Shown here piece after piece: positions 7,540-11,389 of a stretch of DNA of 11,389 nucleotides. Below the pieces are notes generated by a model. The model was not told the DNA's origin. It saw only the letters and a list, made by a program, of their open reading frames with translations, and made no database searches. Each line of letters starts with the position of its first letter. Positions within the stretch are counted from its first letter, which is position 1. The stretch covers positions 1-11,389 of the forward strand of contig JADGJG010000885.1 of NCBI GenBank assembly GCA_027596195.1. Direction: 5' to 3'. The stretch is from Podochytrium sp. JEL0797 (Eukaryota; Chytridiomycota; Chytridiomycetes; Chytridiales; Chytriomycetaceae). The position numbers were made by a program, and so were the translations under genes.

Positions 7540-8900
7540 AGCCCCTTCGCCGGCTGCCTTCAAACTACATATGTTGGATTGATTCGCATTGATTATGTTT
7601 TATGGCGCGACCCGGATTCTGTTCGTCTTACAGTGAGATCTCCAATGACGTTTGAATTTGAACGAATGAACCGATATATAGAGAGAGAGAGATTTGACAG
7701 TGTTTGTAACAAGTTTAATCGATTCGAGCATCCCTCCAGCTTCGGCGCATCGGGTTTCAGTTTGATATCGGGAAGGTCTCTCAGGCATGATAATATTCTT
7801 TCTGCCCACGGTATCGTCTCTAGATTGGCCAATGTCAGGCTGCTCTGGAGGGATTGTTCTGATCGTTGAGCACCTCGATTGTTTTCCTTCGGGTTACGAG
7901 CACGGCCCATTTCTTCGCGCTCTACTTTTCAGGTTGGAGGTTTCGCGATGAATGCTTCCAGAGACTACCGAGATGGACGGAAGCGAAGGATGGAACCGCG
8001 CAAGCCTCTGGTTTTGGGATTGGGTGCAGGGTGACTTACATGGAAAGGGGGCTGTTCGAAACGCGTTGGTCTGCCCTGTTTTCCAGTTTCGAGATCTCTT
8101 CAAGTTTGATGCCGATTGCTGATTCGTGCGTCCCCGAATTGGTCCAATTTTCGGATCTCGGTGAATCGCACCAATTCGAATTTTTCTGCGGGTCTTTCTT
8201 TAACTCTTGCAGATGCACCAACGAAAATAAACAACAATAACGACGCAATCATAACGATTCCACTTTATTTGATACTGATCCTGATAGAAATCCAAAACAC
8301 GCAAAAGCGGGGACTTGCGGCTTCGCTCCTGTTTCGGTGGACGATACGCGGCTAGTAAGCTGTCATATCACGTACATAAACAAGCAAAATACTTACACGC
8401 CAGGGCGCATCCCCGCGTCCGCCCAGGGAATAAACGCGGTTAGAAAAAAGTCGCGATGATGCTGCGCAAATCCATGACCAGCTTACCACAATCAGCCTAG
8501 GAAAATAGTGACTCGAGAATTTCTTGTGGCTAGGGCGGCGGGTCGGATCGCCGAGTTTCGGGTTTTGACAGGATGGATTCAACGAAGCGGGGAGGTCAGC
8601 AAAGCGACGGGCCAAGGTTGGGTGAGATCAGAGAGGATATTTGAGAAGATGAATTGAGATGCAGATGGACCAAGGCCCCACCAACGACCAGCGAATACAA
8701 CATGCAACCGAAAGGCATCGCTGGTGTTCCTCGTTGCCGGAGCACCGAGTACTAAAGCGGCGATGCCTCCCATAAGCTTGCGACGTAGGAAACAGCTGTC
8801 CTCGCTGATGGAGGAGAGGCCGTAGGGGGGGAACAGAAGTGCTGCGGGAGACTGGGGCTGGACTCAGGACGGACAAATTTTTGACAGAAATCCATCAGAA
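7540..8900. other. Region with no assigned gene; upstream of BRCT gene
   Basis: Open frames at 7593-7910 (minus), 7866-8240 (plus) and 8579-8773 (minus, starting MGGIAALVLG) have no domains I recognise. AATAAA on the minus strand near 8262-8267 and a GTAAGT on the minus strand near 8398 hint at a possible minus-strand transcript, but no consistent exon chain emerged. The last 75 bases before ATG 8901 are open in the gene's frame back to TAG 8823-8825 and should be its 5' UTR or promoter. No TATA box is evident. Confidence 0.3.
7674..7692 (+). repeat. AT/GA dinucleotide microsatellite
   Basis: The run ATATATAGAGAGAGAGAGA is a compound simple repeat of (AT)n followed by (AG)n. It is likely length-variable between isolates and lies in non-coding or doubtful sequence. 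Confidence 0.75.
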
Positions 8901-11346
8901 ATGGAAAGCGCCATTTCTGGACCCTCGCTCCCTCCGGCATCGCAGCCGTCTGAGAGACGAGTTATTCGCAGCCAGTTTCCCTCCCCGGTCGCGCTCACGA
9001 ACTACAAATCTCTCTACCACAATTGGAACGAAGCATCCATGAAACAGCACACATTCTCGTCCAATCTCGTGCTGGACATAGTCTCAATCACGTCAGACAA
9101 CACGCGCAGCATAATGTACGGCGTACTCGTTCCGCTCGGAACAGCAGATGCGGATGTTGTTGCGAGTTGTAAGGCGCGTGACGGATGGGACATGGAATTC
9201 ATCGTCAGCAACGGTCGTACTGCTCCGGCTATCAGAAAGGCCCATCCGAGTACCTCTAATTCTCCTGCCATCGAAAGAGGTATGCCATTTATTCGCCGTC
9301 GTCCCTTCGTTCTTAGATTTTGACAGCTCCGCCTCTGACCGCAATTATTTTTCGCAGCCTCCCCACCCCAATATTTGACTAGTTCGGACATTTCGAAAGC
9401 TCCAACTCCTCGTGTGTCAAAGAAAGAAATCTCGGAGTTGCAGCAAATGTCCTCCCTTTCTCCTCCAACTCTCCCCAAACCAACCCATCAAGACACGTCA
9501 ATCGAAAAGAAGGCATCCACCCCTCCCATCAAATTCTCCGCCCCTCCTCAAAAATGTTCCGAAAGTGGTGCGGTTGCTAAATTTTTCAGTTTCGGCGGCT
9601 CCACTGATCTCGTTTATTGTACTCAAAACCAGGCGCCCATCAGAAGCTCGTTGATTTGGAGCAGAAAGTTCGCGTGTTGGAGGCCAAGTTGGCGGCGGAA
9701 ACACACGCGAAGGAGGAGGCGCTTGGGAAGCTTTCAGGTTTGGCGGTCGAAAATGAGGAGTTGGAAGAGCGGGTTACCGAACTGGAGGCGCAGCTGTTCC
9801 GTAAGCAGCAGGATATCGCAACCCTTCAGAAAAAGGATGCGGCTGCGCAGCGGGCGGCCAATTTGGCGAACAGGGCGACTCTGCTCTACAACCACAACAG
9901 ACTCCACCAGCAAATCACCAACCCTTCAGAAACCCCCGACGCGTTGCTCAGCGTATTGCAACCCCAGGAGAATGTTGCCGAAGTGGAGGCACCAAAAGCG
10001 TTTCCCCCGCCGCATTCTCCTGCAAACGCGCAACCCATAGCCCCATCAGGGGTGGAATCGTTGAGGAGAGGAAAGACTCCCTCCATCCCTCAAAATCAGC
10101 AAACAACACCCGTGTACCCAAAATCCACAAAGCGCGTTCAATCCTCCCATCCATCTCAACATCCAACCACCACCGTCGTTCAGCCTCCCAATCTCAAAAC
10201 GACTCCCGTCTTAGCCAAACCAGTGGCACGTCTCATTGATGAAACCAAGGCCCCCGCCGCCGCCGCAGACAAACCGTTTGCCCTCCAAATGCGTGAGTCC
10301 TCACAACTTTTTCCACCACCACCACGACGACCAGCCCGGCACGAACCAACCATCGATGACGTGGTGATTTCGCCTCATCCTATGAAGAGGGTACCGTGTT
10401 GCCCGTGTTTTTTTTCTTGTTGGGAAACAGAGGAATCTAATTATTTTTTTGTGGAATAGCGCTCGTGGTCCAAAGCGCATCGTCCCACATCCCAACCCCA
10501 AAAATCACCCCCAGAACCACCCAACCAACCTACCACCGCCAAAACCACAATCACAACCCCAACCACCCACCACGACCACCTCCTCCCCAGCGACGTGTTG
10601 AACGAATACGAAGAAGGCGCCTTCACCCAAGCACCCCCGGAACACCTGACCCCGAAACGCATGGACCCATACGCGAGTTTCGTTTTTTACGATGACCCGC
10701 AAGCACGCGTTGCGAAGCGACGACTCATGCAGCAGTTTGAAGAAGCGACACCAGCGGTAGCCGCAGCCGCGGAACATGATACCAAAAAGACCAAACTCGA
10801 TGATGACGATTCATCACTTTTCAACACTTCGACTGCATCCACTCGATCCACGTACACCCGCGTGTTCCTCATCACGAGGATCCCGAATTCGCGCCGTAAA
10901 CAACTCACACAATGGATTCAAAACCTCGGTGGGAAAGTGGTTGCGCCGAAACCGGAGGATACTGGTGGTGGTGGATGGTGTAACGAGTGCACGCATTTGG
11001 TGTGTGGGAAACCTGTGAAAACGGAGAAATGTTATGCGGCGATTGCGAAGGGTGCTTGGTGAGTGTTCTTTTCTTTTTTGGGCTTGTTTTGTGCAAGAAC
11101 GAACGCGTTTTTAATCACGGACCCCCAGGTTGATGAAGGAAGAATACATTGAAAAATCGTTCCGGGAAGGAAAGTTTCTCGACGAAGAAGACTACGAATG
11201 GGCCGTGGAAGTGACTACGAGTGGCAACAGTCTCAGCAGCACGCAAAGCAAGCAGCATTCGATCGCCGAAACAATTGCATTGTCGGCCAAACGGTGGAGA
11301 TTGAAGATGGGCAATTATCGGCGGGGGTACGGAGTCAATTATGAAG
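8901..11346 (+). CDS. Coiled-coil and BRCT-domain nuclear protein, five exons, 3' partial
   Basis: Phase-consistent exons are 8901-9279, 9358-9567, 9633-10390, 10460-11058 and 11129-about 11346, giving at least 721 residues. ATG 8901 has a good context (GAAATGG) and is the first ATG after an in-frame TAG at 8823.

Residues about 35-115 are an unrecognised, probably folded region (SSNLVLDIVSITSDN...). Residues 116-196 are Ser/Pro-rich. Residues 202-275 are heptad coiled coil (LVDLEQKVRVLEAKLAAE). Residues 276-580 are a Pro/Ser/Thr-rich linker with a basic KKTKLDD patch. Residues about 580-721 are a BRCT domain: a hydrophobic first strand (RVFLITRI), the GG turn (NLGGKV, 606-607), THLVCG, TEKCYAAIAKGAW and the W..EEYIEKS helix. 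It continues with FLDEEDYEW and AKRW. From memory this tail resembles the BRCT region of SLF1, a factor that brings SMC5/6 to DNA damage.

BRCT domains bind phosphopeptides or partner proteins in DNA-damage signalling, so a nuclear genome-maintenance role is likely; SLF1 orthology is only a suggestion. The second-exon donor could be 9565 instead of 9568. Confidence 0.8.
9280..9357 (+). other. Intron 1 of the BRCT gene (78 nt)
   Basis: Donor GTATGC, branch site CTGAC near 9335-9339 and acceptor TTTTCGCAG. Its length is divisible by three, but it contains an in-frame TGA at 9321-9323. Splicing restores a frame that runs on into the Ser/Pro-rich exon 2. Confidence 0.75.
9568..9632 (+). other. 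Intron 2 of the BRCT gene (about 65 nt)
   Basis: Donor GTGCGG, branch-like ACTGAT and acceptor AACCAG. Removal shifts translation from the exon 2 frame into the coiled-coil frame. A donor three bases earlier (9565) has the same phase and cannot be excluded. Confidence 0.6.
10391..10459 (+). other. Intron 3 of the BRCT gene (69 nt)
   Basis: Donor GTACCG, a T-rich interior with TCTAAT as a branch candidate, and acceptor GGAATAG. The acceptor's TAG would be an in-frame stop if the intron were retained. Its length is a multiple of three, and the same frame continues into the linker before the BRCT domain. Confidence 0.7.
11059..11128 (+). other. Intron 4 of the BRCT gene (70 nt)
   Basis: Donor GTGAGT (near consensus), T-rich interior, branch-like TTTAATC and acceptor CCCCCAG. 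It interrupts the BRCT domain at a Trp codon (TG|G). Splicing joins KGAW to LMKEEYIEKS, restoring the typical BRCT helix. Confidence 0.85.
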
Positions 11347-11389
11347 GTGAGAGAGGAGTAGAGAAGTGGGTTCAGGAGTTTTTGCTGAT

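Noticed and set aside
7593..7910. Minus-strand frame of 105 codons with a true ATG (MGRARNPKENN...)
   Set aside because: No domain, overlaps a similar-length plus-strand frame and the GA microsatellite; insufficient evidence for a gene.
8352..8940. Minus-strand frames with GTAAGT/ACAG suggesting a short intron (about 8362-8398)
   Set aside because: The implied intron is about 37 bases, shorter than the 65-78 base introns seen in the BRCT gene, and no flanking exons with recognisable product could be joined.
9014..9478. Minus-strand frame of 154 codons overlapping exons 1 and 2 of the BRCT gene
   Set aside because: It spans exon 1, intron 1 and exon 2 of a gene with good codon use, a start-codon context and a branch site on the other strand. 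Its translation has no recognisable domain.
1..11389. tRNA, rRNA, CRISPR, bacterial insertion sequence or plasmid features
   Set aside because: No B-box-like GGTTCGANTCC with a foldable cloverleaf, no rRNA motifs, no spaced direct-repeat array and no bacterial-style ribosome binding sites were seen.

Overview
The window reads as nuclear DNA of a compact eukaryotic genome, most likely a fungus and plausibly a zoosporic (chytrid-like) one. The grounds are short GT-AG introns of about 65-78 bases with fungal-style branch sites (CTGAC), closely spaced genes, a single-pass membrane protein rich in cysteines and N-glycosylation sequons, a SAM-domain protein, a BRCT-domain protein, and a relic of a non-LTR retrotransposon. 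There are no bacterial operons, CRISPR arrays, tRNA or rRNA genes. The lineage is an inference; no marker gene fixes it.

Layout. Bases 1-124 hold an edge coding fragment whose strand I cannot settle. Bases 190-2508 encode a 772-residue type I membrane protein whose ectodomain is two divergent copies of one cysteine-rich module, followed by one transmembrane helix and a short cytoplasmic tail. About 100 bases downstream, 2608-3057 encodes a 149-residue SAM-domain protein ending in a PPEY motif. Bases 3058-3976 are mostly non-coding but include a TATA-type core promoter (TATAAATAG at 3822). Bases 3977-4366, minus strand, are an open, protein-like exon followed 15 bases later by AATAAA; I do not recognise its product. 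Bases 4370-5640 contain only competing open frames, one of them proline-rich. Bases 5641-6352, minus strand, are the frameshifted 3' end of a LINE-type ORF2. Bases 6353-8900 hold no gene I can name, only a possible coding fragment (7333-7539) and a GA microsatellite.

The right end (8901 to beyond about 11346, plus strand) is a multi-exon gene that I assembled from five exons with consistent reading phase. Its protein of at least 721 residues has an unrecognised N-terminal domain, a coiled coil, a long proline/serine/threonine-rich linker and a C-terminal BRCT domain. That domain has a conserved Trp-rich tail resembling SLF1-type BRCT regions, which suggests a nuclear genome-stability role.

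The genes do not form an obvious pathway. I found no clear undescribed multi-gene system. The most rewarding items are the duplicated cysteine-rich ectodomain, the SAM/PPEY adaptor beside it, and the unusual architecture of the BRCT protein.
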